From Aestuariivivens marinum (GTDB lineage: Bacteria > Bacteroidota > Bacteroidia > Flavobacteriales > Flavobacteriaceae): a DNA stretch of 64,000 nt. The notes beneath the pieces were generated by a model that saw only the letters and a list, made by a program, of their open reading frames with translations, did no database searches and was not told where the DNA came from. The translations under genes and the position numbers were made by a program. How positions within the stretch are numbered: position 1 is the stretch's first letter; the number at the start of each line of letters is the position of its first letter. Location of the stretch: the NCBI RefSeq assembly GCF_022662175.1, contig NZ_JAKMCR010000001.1:1240001-1304000 (forward strand), given 5' to 3'. Positions 53,884-62,834 of the stretch are shown one piece after another.

Positions 53884-54101
53884 TATACTTTAAAAAGAAA
53901 GAGACCTAGACAATTCATATGGAACTACTAATTTAAGGAATTTAGAAGCATTAACGTTTATTTAATTAAGGTTTGGTATGTTGTTTTCTGTCCAATCCTC
54001 TTAATTTTAAAGGTGTTATCATGCTAATGTTTATGAGAGTCTTTTGGAATGAAGAAGAAAAATGCATTAATAATAGGGCTTATAACAGAATATTCTTTTT
54101 A

Positions 54102-55700
54102 TTAATCATGTACTAAATTCATTAAATCAACATTATTTCCTAGAAGGATGTCATTTTGATTGATACGTCCTTTTATAGTGTTATTTTCCAATTTTAAAAC
54201 TCCTCGCGGACAAACGGCACTGCAAATACCACAACCAACACAACTGGAGCGCACAATGTTTTCACCCTTTTGGGCATAAGAACGGACGTCGATACCCATT
54301 TCGCAGTAGGTAGAGCAGTTGCCACAGGAAATGCATTGGCCTCCATTAGTAGTGATCCTAAATTTAGAAAACATACGTTGTTGAAATCCTAAAATGGCAG
54401 CCATAGGGCAACCAAATCGGCACCAAACTCGATTTCCTAAAATAGGGTAGAACCCTGTGCCAATAACTCCAGAGAAAATAGAACCGATATACAAACCATA
54501 GACTGAACGTAAACTGCTTGATTTTATAAAAAACACTTGATCTGATGTGCCTGTATAATGTAATAGGAATAATGAAACAATAATGGCAAAATATCCTATA
54601 GCACCATAGCGGGCATCTTTACCTAGTTCCTTACGCTTAAAAACCATAACAGTAATGAACAAGACTGTTAAAAAGCCAAAAACACTTAATAGAAAAGTTT
54701 TTCTTGTTAACCAAAATTTATTAGGATCGCTACTTAAATAGGTATAGATAACCGCTGTAGTCATGATAACTGAAAACACCAATACACTATGAATTAACCA
54801 ACGTTCAATTTTCCAGGCAACTAATTTTTTGGAGGATAACTGCCTAAAAGCATCTCCAGCAGTTTCGGCTAGGGCACCACAACCACAAACCCAAGAACAA
54901 TACCAGCGTTTTCCAAATTTATAGGTGAGTATGGGTGATATAGCGAAAATGGATAATATTCCAAATATTAAAAGGGATAGTCCTAAAGTTCCTGAGGATA
55001 AAAAACCATTAATGGACCAACTGTCAAAAATATAATAGTTTAAAGGCCAAATACTTTTTAAGTCGTAATAAGGGAGATTATAATTAGGGCTTTCATTTAG
55101 TCTTACCATAAATTCTGGAATCAAAAACGCAAAACCCAATTGAAAAAACATAACCGAAATGGTTCTCAACTGTTGGTAACGATTATGGCGGTATTTCAAT
55201 ATAAACTTATATCCAAAAATGAGAATAGCAACCGTATAAAGTGTGCCGTAAACAAACCATTGACTAGCTGGTTTGCCACTTAATAAATAGCTTAAGGGGT
55301 CAAATAAAGCAATGAGCCCAGTGTTTTCATTGTTATTAGAGCCTAACCCTAAATATTTCGGAAAAAAATAAAGGACAATATAAAAACCAGTAAGTACAAT
55401 GCCCGTTAACCAGCCTAATACGCCTCTAGAAGAAATAGATTTAAACCAAATGCTATCATTTTTTATGCCTTTCATTTTTTTTAGATAAGCATCCCTAGAA
55501 AAAATAATTGTTCCTATAGTAATTAGGCTTAATGAGACTGTTAATATTAAGGTTTTTTGAGAAGAGGGGGTGTTAAAGAGGGCAAGAACTAAAATAAATA
55601 GACCAATCATGCCTAATAAAACAGCAATTTTTTGAACTGAAGATAAATGGTTAGCATCAGGTTTTGCTAAAGACATACTATAATTTAGTTTTTGATTCAT
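54102..55700 (-). CDS. Membrane 4Fe-4S protein, NapH/NosR-like
   Basis: The 532-residue protein has about eight membrane helices and Cys-rich motifs typical of NapH/NosR/CcoG electron-transfer proteins. CSWVCGCGA and CRFGCPMAA are the membrane-proximal Cys motifs. The C-terminus carries two ferredoxin-like clusters, CISCGNCSTYCEMG and CVGCGICSAVCPRG. It should pass electrons across or along the inner membrane to a redox partner. It lies 2 bases downstream of a FAD oxidoreductase, the likely partner. Both adjoin an arsenosugar cluster, so reduction of an arsenic-containing intermediate or supply of reductant for methylation is possible but not proven. Confidence 0.87.
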   Translation of the reverse strand: MNQKLNYSMSLAKPDANHLSSVQKIAVLLGMIGLFILVLALFNTPSSQKTLILTVSLSLITIGTIIFSRDAYLKKMKGIKNDSIWFKSISSRGVLGWLTGIVLTGFYIVLYFFPKYLGLGSNNNENTGLIALFDPLSYLLSGKPASQWFVYGTLYTVAILIFGYKFILKYRHNRYQQLRTISVMFFQLGFAFLIPEFMVRLNESPNYNLPYYDLKSIWPLNYYIFDSWSINGFLSSGTLGLSLLIFGILSIFAISPILTYKFGKRWYCSWVCGCGALAETAGDAFRQLSSKKLVAWKIERWLIHSVLVFSVIMTTAVIYTYLSSDPNKFWLTRKTFLLSVFGFLTVLFITVMVFKRKELGKDARYGAIGYFAIIVSLFLLHYTGTSDQVFFIKSSSLRSVYGLYIGSIFSGVIGTGFYPILGNRVWCRFGCPMAAILGFQQRMFSKFRITTNGGQCISCGNCSTYCEMGIDVRSYAQKGENIVRSSCVGCGICSAVCPRGVLKLENNTIKGRINQNDILLGNNVDLMNLVHD

Positions 55701-55702
55701 AA

Positions 55703-57004
55703 CTATATGGACTGAAGTTGGTGGTTAGTGTAGGTTTTTAAAATTTGACTTTCAAACCTGTAAAAAAGTTCGGGATCGAAATTGGCTTCAGCTAGATGTT
55801 GTATCACGTAATCAACATTTCTTTTTTCGGAAAGCCATCTGTTAAAAACTTCATGTCTCATACGAATACCAAATGTATTGATTCCCAAAAACTCATTTGT
55901 TTTGGTATTGTAGCATACTGTAATACATTTAGTATCATCTTCATGCTTCCAATGGAAATGAGCTTCCTCTTTTTTAGGTTTGGCAAATACCCAACCATAG
56001 GTTTGGTACTCGATATCTATAAATTTGGCCGAATTAAACCAATGGCCGGGATTGTAAGGCATACGGTTGCCACAAATGGTTTGTGCTACAGTTTCCCCCA
56101 TCATGCGTCCAGTGTACCAAACTGCTTCAATGGATTTTCGGTTACCTATTGGTTCGTGTTGCTCAGCACAATCACCAATGGCATAAACGTTTGGAATATT
56201 TGTTTCTAAAAACCGATTCACTTTTACACCCCTCCCCGTTTCAATATCAGAGCCTTTTAAAAAATCAATATTAGGAGATACACCTGCGGTTAACCCAACC
56301 ACATCACAAGGTATTTCCTCATGAGTTTCCTCAACAATGACAGACATTACTTTTCCGTTGTTATCTGCCTTAATCTCTTTCAGATTGGAACTTAATCGCA
56401 AGTCAATATTGTGGTTTCTAATATGCCGGTTTATCATAGCACTTTCTCCTTCGGGTAGTATGCCGTTCCAAAAACTGGATTCCCGAACTAAAAACGTAAC
56501 GGGAATGTTTCTGCTGTTAAGCATTTCGGCAAGTTCAATACCAATCAATCCGCCACCAACGATAACAGCTCTTTTACAAGCCCTGTTATTTGGGGCGTAT
56601 TTTTCAAGGTTTTCCAAATCCTGTTTGTGATATAGGCCCATTACACCATCTAAATCCTGTCCTGGCCAGCCAAATTTATTAGGCTTACTACCTGTGGCTA
56701 TAATAAGTTTGTCGTAACACACGTCATTGCCATTTTCAAAATGTAGTGTATTGCTTTTGGTTTCAATCGTTTTTACATAACCTCTTTTAAGATTGATGTT
56801 GTTTTTCTTCCAAAACCAATTTTCATAAGGTTGGGTGTGTTCAAATGTCATATGACCCATATATACATACATCAGTGCAGTACGCGAAAAGAAATAATCG
56901 GTTTCAGCAGAAATAACAGTTATTTTTTTATTAGATAATTTCCTAATATGACGAGCAGCAGTAATGCCCGAAATGCCATTTCCTATAATTACAATGTGCT
57001 CCAT
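55703..57004 (-). CDS. NAD(P)/FAD-dependent oxidoreductase
   Basis: The 433-residue flavoprotein has two Rossmann motifs: IVIIGNGISGITAARHI at the N-terminus (FAD) and AVIVGGGLIGIELAE (NAD(P)H, about 150-164). The conserved ATGSKP and NVYAIGDCAEQ segments (the latter FAD-binding) are also present. It looks like the nitrite reductase/rubredoxin reductase group rather than a thiol-disulfide reductase, as no redox CxxxxC is seen. It precedes the Fe-S membrane protein by 2 bases, suggesting it feeds electrons to it. A TAACTTCG element lies 27 bases upstream of its ATG. Confidence 0.88.
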   Translation of the reverse strand: MEHIVIIGNGISGITAARHIRKLSNKKITVISAETDYFFSRTALMYVYMGHMTFEHTQPYENWFWKKNNINLKRGYVKTIETKSNTLHFENGNDVCYDKLIIATGSKPNKFGWPGQDLDGVMGLYHKQDLENLEKYAPNNRACKRAVIVGGGLIGIELAEMLNSRNIPVTFLVRESSFWNGILPEGESAMINRHIRNHNIDLRLSSNLKEIKADNNGKVMSVIVEETHEEIPCDVVGLTAGVSPNIDFLKGSDIETGRGVKVNRFLETNIPNVYAIGDCAEQHEPIGNRKSIEAVWYTGRMMGETVAQTICGNRMPYNPGHWFNSAKFIDIEYQTYGWVFAKPKKEEAHFHWKHEDDTKCITVCYNTKTNEFLGINTFGIRMRHEVFNRWLSEKRNVDYVIQHLAEANFDPELFYRFESQILKTYTNHQLQSI

Positions 57005-57030
57005 GCTTTTTTGAATTATATGTATTAGGT

Positions 57031-57038
57031 CGAAGTTA
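57031..57038 (-). promoter_or_regulatory. Weak -7-like element upstream of the FAD oxidoreductase
   Basis: The minus strand reads TAACTTCG, one base from TAnnTTTG, 26 bases upstream of the ATG at 57004. The divergent spacer to 57300 is about 295 bases, AT-rich, and otherwise without a gene. Confidence 0.35.
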
Positions 57039-57276
57039 AAGATAAAAACTTAATTTGATCAATAATTGAGAATTACTTTAAATTGGATTAGTTGTGTAGG
57101 GACTTTCAAAATCTTAAGACTTTTAAGTTTTTTAAAAGTGTAAGTTGACATACATTTTTATAAATTAAGATTGAGTATTATTTAGTGAATTAAAATTGAT
57201 GAAACCCAAATTTTCACAGGAGTATCCAGTAACAATTGATTATATTTAAGGTTTTCTATTTATTAAAATAATAGCT

Positions 57277-57284
57277 TATTTTTG
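57277..57284 (+). promoter_or_regulatory. Promoter -7 element for the metallophosphatase gene
   Basis: TATTTTTG fits TAnnTTTG and ends 15 bases before the ATG at 57300. The TTG at 57282 is its last three bases and should not be used as a start. Confidence 0.6.
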
Positions 57285-57299
57285 ATTGAAAAATCAAGT

Positions 57300-58028
57300 A
57301 TGCGAACATTTGCTATTGGGGATATTCATGGGGGATTAAAGGCTTTAATCCAATTATTAAATAAGTTGGAGCTTAAAGACGGAGACAGTCTTATTTTTAT
57401 GGGTGATTATGTTGATGGTTGGAGCGAGTCGGCGCAAGTGATTCAATTTTTAATAGAATTGTCGCAAAAATTCAACTGCATTTTTATAAAAGGGAACCAT
57501 GATATTTGGTGTGAAGCGTGGTTAAGAAATGGGGCAGTAGATCCAGTTTGGTATATGCATGGAGGAAAGGAAACGATAGAAAGCTATGACCCTTTTTCAA
57601 AAAATCAAAAGCAAGAGCACTTAGTATTTTTTGAAAATATGAATCCCTATTATATTGACAATTCCAATCGTTTATTTTTACACGCTGGTTTTACCTCAAT
57701 GCATGGAGTGGAAAAAGAAGTGTTCCAAGCCGTATTTTATTTTGACCGAACGCTTTGGGAAATGGCCTTGACCATGGATAAGCGTATTGAAACGAATTCC
57801 GCTATATATCCTAACCGATTAAAGCATTATAGCGAAATTTATATTGGTCATACCCCTACCCTTAATTATGGTGTGGAAGTCCCAATGCATGCCATAAATG
57901 TATGGAATATTGATACTGGAGCAGCTTTTACGGGAAGATTGTCGGCGATAGATATTAATTCCAAAACTGTTTTTCAAAGCGATGCATTGCCGAGCCTATA
58001 CCCTAATGAAAAAGGAAGAAATAAATAA
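57300..58028 (+). CDS. Metallophosphoesterase, serine/threonine phosphatase-like
   Basis: From the ATG at 57300 the protein is 242 residues. The phosphoprotein-phosphatase motifs are in order: AIGDIHGGL, FMGDYVDGW, IKGNHDIW, LHAGF and IGHTP, all supplying the two-metal site. It is soluble and cytoplasmic. It stands alone on the plus strand between the arsenosugar genes and the FAD/Fe-S pair, with a 9-base gap to the convergent TIGR04283 gene. Arsenosugar pathways need removal of a phosphate from a ribose phosphate intermediate, so a role there is conceivable; a general phosphatase is equally possible. Confidence 0.88.
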   Translation: MRTFAIGDIHGGLKALIQLLNKLELKDGDSLIFMGDYVDGWSESAQVIQFLIELSQKFNCIFIKGNHDIWCEAWLRNGAVDPVWYMHGGKETIESYDPFSKNQKQEHLVFFENMNPYYIDNSNRLFLHAGFTSMHGVEKEVFQAVFYFDRTLWEMALTMDKRIETNSAIYPNRLKHYSEIYIGHTPTLNYGVEVPMHAINVWNIDTGAAFTGRLSAIDINSKTVFQSDALPSLYPNEKGRNK

Positions 58029-58036
58029 GAACTAAA

Positions 58037-58810
58037 TTAACAGATTTTTCTTTTGTAGTAACGATACAGGGCATTGGCATCGGCACCAAACCACTGCTTC
58101 AAATGGATACGCCAATAATAGTATTGCAGTTTCCAAACACCATGTTTTCGGTACATTCTAGCAGAGGATTTCAGTTTTTTATTAATTACAATAAATTGCT
58201 TTCTAGTGTATAGTTCTTTAATTAAAATATTGTCCTCATAAATAGTGTAACGCTCGTCGTAGCCACCTATAGAATGAAATAACGATTGGGTTATAAATAA
58301 ACTTTGATCACCACCTCTGCAAGATTTCCAATTGAATCTGGTAAACCAACTGGCTAATTTTAACCACCAGTGCGTACTGTCGAATTGCATTCTAAAACAG
58401 CCCGCATTATGTCCTTTTTTAACTTCGGAAATAATAAGTTGGTCAAAATGTTTTGGTGGAAAGGAATCGGCATGTAAAAAATAAAATATAGAGCCTGACG
58501 CCCATTTAGCACCAAGGTTCATTTGTTTTGCACGACCTTTTGTCGATTCTAAAAGTAGTACCGACGTTACTTCTAGCGAAGTTGAGAGGTCATTATGAGG
58601 TCTCGACTCCATTTCGAATAAGCTCAGTAACCGCGTTAGACCTGACATTGCTTTTACAATATCTTGAGAGCCATCAGTGCTACCCCCATCAACAACAATG
58701 ATTTCAGATATGTTTTCCCTAGACGAAACAGTTTGCAAATGCTTAAGTAGTTTGCCAATATGCCCTTTTTCGTTTAAAACAGGAATTATAATTGAAATTT
58801 GATGTTGCAT
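58037..58810 (-). CDS. TIGR04283 family arsenosugar biosynthesis glycosyltransferase
   Basis: The 257-residue GT2-type transferase has SIIIPVLNEKGHIGKLL at the N-terminus, the donor-binding VVDGGSTDGS, and the family hallmark STKGRAKQMNLGAK (about 89-102). FLHADSFPP is the metal-binding DxD-like block and CRGGDQSLF the acceptor region. Between IVKA (about 55) and STKGRAKQMN about 26-28 extra residues (SGLTRLLSLFEMES ... TSLEVTSVLLLE) are encoded by a palindromic dispersed repeat; family members have only a short loop there. It is the last gene of the minus-strand arsenosugar run and should attach a sugar or aglycone unit to the arsenosugar. The insertion may or may not impair it. Confidence 0.87.
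   Translation of the reverse strand: MQHQISIIIPVLNEKGHIGKLLKHLQTVSSRENISEIIVVDGGSTDGSQDIVKAMSGLTRLLSLFEMESRPHNDLSTSLEVTSVLLLESTKGRAKQMNLGAKWASGSIFYFLHADSFPPKHFDQLIISEVKKGHNAGCFRMQFDSTHWWLKLASWFTRFNWKSCRGGDQSLFITQSLFHSIGGYDERYTIYEDNILIKELYTRKQFIVINKKLKSSARMYRKHGVWKLQYYYWRIHLKQWFGADANALYRYYKRKIC
58561..58645. repeat. Dispersed repeat inserted in the TIGR04283 gene
   Basis: The segment contains CTAGCGAAGTTGAGAGGTCA, then GGTCTCGACTCC, then TTTCGAATAAGCTCAGTAACCG. The last part shares CTCAG(T/C)AACCG with the repeat in the gene at 44742-46199. It keeps the reading frame open, encoding an Arg/Leu/Ser-rich tract. Confidence 0.55.
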
Positions 58811-58815
58811 AGGCT

Positions 58816-59706
58816 CTATTCATTAAGTACCCAATTATAATCTTTATATTTTATTTTGGCTTGTTCTGAAATTTCAATTTCTGAATATTGATTTAAAAAA
58901 TCAATTAAACCTCCATTTTTCTTAAAATCTTCAGGAAACCATTTGAAGATTTTTGAAAGTTCTAAATGATTTTTTGAAATGGAATTTCTTTCTGGATCGT
59001 TTAAAAATGCTTTTGTTGCTAGTGTTAATTGTTCGTTCAAGTTTGAAGCAATATAGGCTTCGTTCAGTAAATTAGGACAGGAATAAGAGGCACAAACAAT
59101 GGCAAAGTGTATACGCGGCTCATCCATTTTTCGTAAGATTTGATGTTCAATCTCATCTAAATTATACCATTTGTCACCTAATTTCCAATGTCTTTGTTTC
59201 CAGGGGTCATTAATGTCCTTAATACTTTTAAGGGGATAATGCCTGAGGATGAGGTCTATAGTCATGGCATTATAAGCGTTGATCCAATAGGCTAATTTGC
59301 CTTCTTTTGCCCAAGTGTCTTTGGGCAACGTATTCCCCAAATACACAATGTAATCTTGAAGTGTCTTCCAATCGGTTTTGATGCCTTTATAATTAACGTT
59401 TCCAGTATCTGAAACGTGTTTTTTTAACAGCTCATCCCAAGTGTTATGAACAGGGCATGCTTCCTTTTTAGAATAAGCTTCCTTAGCATCGTTTGAAACA
59501 TTGTCTTGCTCAATGGGCTTGGTCTCTTTTGCAGCTATAGTATTTGGAGCAGAAGATGTCTCTTTAACTGCTGTAACGGTTACAGTAACGCTATCATTTT
59601 TAACATCTCTTTGGATAATCGCTATAGAGTTGTTTTCAATGGTCCGCTTAGGGCCAGAACAATCACATAATAACATTGCAATGAAAAGTAATTTTATAAC
59701 CTTCAT
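58816..59706 (-). CDS. DUF547 lipoprotein
   Basis: The 296-residue protein has a lipoprotein signal ending in LLCDC, a low-complexity Thr/Lys/Glu linker (about 30-80), and a DUF547 domain from HNTWDELLKKHVSDTG. The block KLAYWINAYNAMTIDLILRHYP is seen as KLAYWINAYNAM and LILRHYPLKS, and FAIVCASYSCPNL carries Cys residues that could be catalytic in a transglutaminase/NlpC-like fold. DUF547 genes are common members of arsenosugar clusters, but their role is not established. It starts 90 bases after the arsM stop and ends 5 bases before the TIGR04283 gene. Confidence 0.86.
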   Translation of the reverse strand: MKVIKLLFIAMLLCDCSGPKRTIENNSIAIIQRDVKNDSVTVTVTAVKETSSAPNTIAAKETKPIEQDNVSNDAKEAYSKKEACPVHNTWDELLKKHVSDTGNVNYKGIKTDWKTLQDYIVYLGNTLPKDTWAKEGKLAYWINAYNAMTIDLILRHYPLKSIKDINDPWKQRHWKLGDKWYNLDEIEHQILRKMDEPRIHFAIVCASYSCPNLLNEAYIASNLNEQLTLATKAFLNDPERNSISKNHLELSKIFKWFPEDFKKNGGLIDFLNQYSEIEISEQAKIKYKDYNWVLNE

Positions 59707-59796
59707 CTATGTAGAATTACCTAAGAATTTTTAGTCATTATTGAGCTTCAAATACAAGCCTTAATAACACGACTATTAACCAATAATTAGTTAAAA

Positions 59797-60765
59797 TTAA
59801 CAACAGCCTCCACCATCATAATGAAATGTCGAATCGCTAATAAAAATATCATCCCTGTTCAATGCAGTTAAGGTACTTGCCGTTTTATCGCAAATGGCCA
59901 AGGGTTGGTTTTTTAATAAAACATGTCCTTTTTTGTCATCAAAATAATCATCTTCCCCAAAATAGATGGCAGCTTTCCCAGTAAATACACAGGGGCCGTC
60001 TTCGGGCATTGGGTCTTTTATGGCAGCTACTTCAATAGATTCTATATAGATCATCTCATCTGTTGGGTAATGCTTTGGGTCTAATATGCGGTAAGGTTTT
60101 CTGGCCCTGATTTCAATAGTGCCAAAACCAGTATCGGTGAGCAATTTTATGTACTGTTTGATGGGCAAACTTCCACTTAGGCACAGAGCACGTAAACGGT
60201 CATCGTTACGTAACGTATTGTTCATAGGTTGCTCGCAAGTAGGATCGCTCATAACCAAACGGCCATGAGGCTTTAAAACCCGATACATTTCGGCTATTGC
60301 TTTTTTTAAATCGTCTTCCTTAAAAATATTGAATAGACAATTTTGAGCAGCTACATCTATACTGCCATCATCAACAGGAAGGTTGAGAGCATCACCTTTG
60401 CGAAGGTTCACGAAATCTGAATTAAACCAATCATTTTGAGCTTCGGCTTCAATGAAATTTCTGCTGGAAGCCACCAGCATTTCATCAACTACATCCACCC
60501 CAATAACTCCATTTTTTTGTCTAGAAAAATAAGAAAATTGCAAGAGCTCCATACCACCACCTACACCTACATAAAGAATTTTAGGGTTGTTAGTTAAGTC
60601 GCGTGCATGAACCGTAGAACCGCAACCATAGTTCATTTCCTGCATAATCTTAGGAATCTTTAATCCTGGGAGTTCCCAAATAGGGTTGGTGCTACAACAC
60701 AGTCCAATATTTGGTCTGAGTGCTGCTTCTTTATATACATTTTGTGTCGTTTCTAGGTAACTCAT
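59797..60765 (-). CDS. arsM: Arsenite methyltransferase of the arsenosugar type
   Basis: The 322-residue SAM-dependent methyltransferase has the SAM loop YVGVGGG (65-71), NCLF with Cys143 and CLSG with Cys195, matching the conserved Cys that bind As(III) in ArsM proteins. Cys23-Cys24 (GLCCST) and Cys48 are further candidates. The product would be methylated, then dimethylated arsenicals that ArsS can adenosylate. The C-terminal region ends in a TFHYDGGGCC tail (Cys321-Cys322) typical of the arsenosugar ArsM group. It lies 92 bases after the purine nucleoside phosphorylase gene. Soluble, cytoplasmic. Confidence 0.92.
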   Translation of the reverse strand: MSYLETTQNVYKEAALRPNIGLCCSTNPIWELPGLKIPKIMQEMNYGCGSTVHARDLTNNPKILYVGVGGGMELLQFSYFSRQKNGVIGVDVVDEMLVASSRNFIEAEAQNDWFNSDFVNLRKGDALNLPVDDGSIDVAAQNCLFNIFKEDDLKKAIAEMYRVLKPHGRLVMSDPTCEQPMNNTLRNDDRLRALCLSGSLPIKQYIKLLTDTGFGTIEIRARKPYRILDPKHYPTDEMIYIESIEVAAIKDPMPEDGPCVFTGKAAIYFGEDDYFDDKKGHVLLKNQPLAICDKTASTLTALNRDDIFISDSTFHYDGGGCC

Positions 60766-60857
60766 ATTATTTTTTAGACATTAGGCAAAAGAAACAAGAT
60801 GCAAGAATCAAGATTTTAAAAACACACCCAGACTCTTATGTATACAGGTCTTATTTC

Positions 60858-61670
60858 TTAAATGTTTTTTATTAGTTCTTTAAATAAAATGACCATATTG
60901 GGTTCTGCTTTGCCTGCTATTGCAATGATTTCAGAAATATCTATGGGCTTAAGGTTATCTGGGTCGCATTCATCTGTTAAAACTGACACCGCCGCAGCTT
61001 TTAATTTTAAATGATTGGCCACAATAATTTCTGGTACGGTACTCATGCCAACGGCGTCAGCACCAATAAATTTTAGCATTCGGTATTCGGCCCGTGTTTC
61101 CAGTTGTGGCCCGACAACGCTGGCATAAACACCTTCGTGTAAGGTGATGTTATAATTTTTGGCAATGGTTTTGAATGTAGCGTTTATTTGTGTATCGTAA
61201 GGTGCACTCATATCGGTAAAGCGCTCGCCAAGTTGGTCAACACCTTTAAAGGCCAGGGGTGAACTACCTTGCAGATTAATATGGTCTTCAATAAGCATAA
61301 GTTCTCCTTTTTTGTAGTTGAGGTTTATAGCACCTGCGGCGTTCGAAACCAATAGGGTTTTTATACCCAATTGTTTCATAATGCGAACGGGAAAGGTAAC
61401 ATCTTGTAGAGTATAACCCTCGTAAAGGTGAAAACGACCTTGCATAACCACTACTTTCTTGTCTTCTAACTCACCAAAAATGAGTTTGCCTTTATGGAAT
61501 TCTACTGTTGCAGTTGGAAAGTTGGGAATATGGTTATAACTAATTTCTTTAATAATTGTAATTTCATTAATGAGTTGCCCAAGGCCAGTACCTAAAATAA
61601 TACCGACTTCTGGGTTTTCAAAACCTTTTTCCTTAAGGTAGTCTACGGTTTCTTCTATATATTTAATCAT
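60858..61670 (-). CDS. Purine nucleoside phosphorylase
   Basis: The 270-residue enzyme of the trimeric PNP family phosphorolyses purine nucleosides to base and ribose 1-phosphate. GIILGTGLGQL near the N-terminus, MQGRFHLYEGY, SNAAGAIN and VGMSTVPEIIVANHL are the active-site blocks. The purine-binding Glu is probably in GPQLETRAEY. In an arsenosugar cluster it can remove adenine from 5'-deoxy-5'-dimethylarsinoyl-adenosine, giving an arsenoribose 1-phosphate. It overlaps the TIGR04282 gene by 8 bases. A general nucleoside-salvage role is the alternative. Confidence 0.92.
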   Translation of the reverse strand: MIKYIEETVDYLKEKGFENPEVGIILGTGLGQLINEITIIKEISYNHIPNFPTATVEFHKGKLIFGELEDKKVVVMQGRFHLYEGYTLQDVTFPVRIMKQLGIKTLLVSNAAGAINLNYKKGELMLIEDHINLQGSSPLAFKGVDQLGERFTDMSAPYDTQINATFKTIAKNYNITLHEGVYASVVGPQLETRAEYRMLKFIGADAVGMSTVPEIIVANHLKLKAAAVSVLTDECDPDNLKPIDISEIIAIAGKAEPNMVILFKELIKNI

Positions 61671-62292
61671 TTAATTGTTTTAGTTTTTCTTGTAATTTTA
61701 AGTTTTCTTTGAAAAAGTTTGATGTCAATAAATCGTCTATGTTGTCTATATCGTTTAATGTCAATAAAGTAGAATATGTAATATTTTGTAAGCACAATTC
61801 TTTTAGTGTTTCTTCCAATAAGTTTTGTTGGCTCCAAGGTTTATTTTCAAAAATGAAATTATGCATTTTGGTTAAACCAATCAAGTAATAGCCGCCATCT
61901 TTAGCAGGGCCGAAAACAACATCAAATTCGTTTAGTGCGTTAATGCCACCTTCAATTATTTTGTCGCTAATATCAGGTAAATCAGATCCTATTAAAACAA
62001 TGCGTTCATAACCTTTTTCAAATCCTTTTTTAAAGGCATTTTTCATGCGTTCGCCTAAATCTTTACCTACTTGAACATTTTTAAATTCATTTGACCATTT
62101 GTCTTCGATAACCACGTCAGAAAAGTAAATATGTTTGTCTATTGAAATAGTTTGTGTAACCTGTTCAGTAATATTAACGAGTTCATTATAAACTTCAAAA
62201 GCAGCCCGATTGCCAATAGTTTTGGCTAGCCTGGTTTTTACTTTACCTAATTTTAGGTTTTTTACAAAAACAATGAGTAAGCTTTCAGTCAT
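61663..62292 (-). CDS. TIGR04282 family arsenosugar biosynthesis glycosyltransferase
   Basis: The 209-residue DUF2064/GT-A-like protein has LLIVFVKNLKLGKVKTRLAK (the nucleotide-binding KxxxGKVKTRL pattern, about 5-24), the LIGSDLPDI metal-site motif, and FGPAKDGGYYLIG, which resembles nucleotidyltransferases such as CofC. It would transfer or activate a sugar unit for the arsenosugar. It overlaps the rhodanese gene upstream by 8 bases and PNP downstream by 8 bases, so all three are co-translated. Soluble. Confidence 0.88.
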   Translation of the reverse strand: MTESLLIVFVKNLKLGKVKTRLAKTIGNRAAFEVYNELVNITEQVTQTISIDKHIYFSDVVIEDKWSNEFKNVQVGKDLGERMKNAFKKGFEKGYERIVLIGSDLPDISDKIIEGGINALNEFDVVFGPAKDGGYYLIGLTKMHNFIFENKPWSQQNLLEETLKELCLQNITYSTLLTLNDIDNIDDLLTSNFFKENLKLQEKLKQLND

Positions 62293-62776
62293 ATACCTTA
62301 ATGCCTTTTTTTAGCCATTTACCCCACTCTATCGAGTAGGTGTGAATGCTATCGGTTTCTTTATTTTTTATATCGTATACAGGGAAACCGCTATTTTTCC
62401 ATTCAAAAATACCACCGTATAAGTTTTTAACGTTACTATAGCCTGCTTTTTTTAATTGTTCGGCAATATCTTCAGAGCGGACTCCTAATGAGCAGTAGAC
62501 TACAATAGCTAGTTGCTTTTCATTAAATTTTTGGGTTGTATTTTTAAGATTAAAACTATCGAAACCTACATGAATGGCATCTTTAATATGACTGATTTCA
62601 AATTCTTTTGATTCCCTAGCATCAAGGACTATTGTTTTTGTTTTGGACGCGGCCAATTCTTGAACCGAAATATAAGGTACGCTGTTATTATTATAGGTAT
62701 TTAATAGCCCTGAAAGTGTCTCTTGGGAATGGCATTTGAATACAAATAGTAATACCAAAACTATGAGATTTCCCAT
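62285..62776 (-). CDS. Exported rhodanese-like domain protein
   Basis: From the ATG at 62776 the product has a normal signal peptide (VLVLLFVFKCHSQ) followed by a rhodanese domain. VLDARESKEFEISHIKDA is the family start, and the active-site Cys is in VYCSLGVRS. The frame extends upstream to an ATG at 62824, only 10 bases after the arsS stop, which cannot be excluded as the start. Rhodaneses move sulfur or bind thiophilic atoms such as arsenic or selenium. It is probably periplasmic, and its place between arsS and the TIGR04282 gene ties it to the arsenosugar operon. Confidence 0.85.
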   Translation of the reverse strand: MGNLIVLVLLFVFKCHSQETLSGLLNTYNNNSVPYISVQELAASKTKTIVLDARESKEFEISHIKDAIHVGFDSFNLKNTTQKFNEKQLAIVVYCSLGVRSEDIAEQLKKAGYSNVKNLYGGIFEWKNSGFPVYDIKNKETDSIHTYSIEWGKWLKKGIKVYD

Positions 62777-62834
62777 TGTTTTTTGACATGGACTATAGCG
62801 TGAAAAGTGATTAGTTGTCTGCATACAAAATTAA

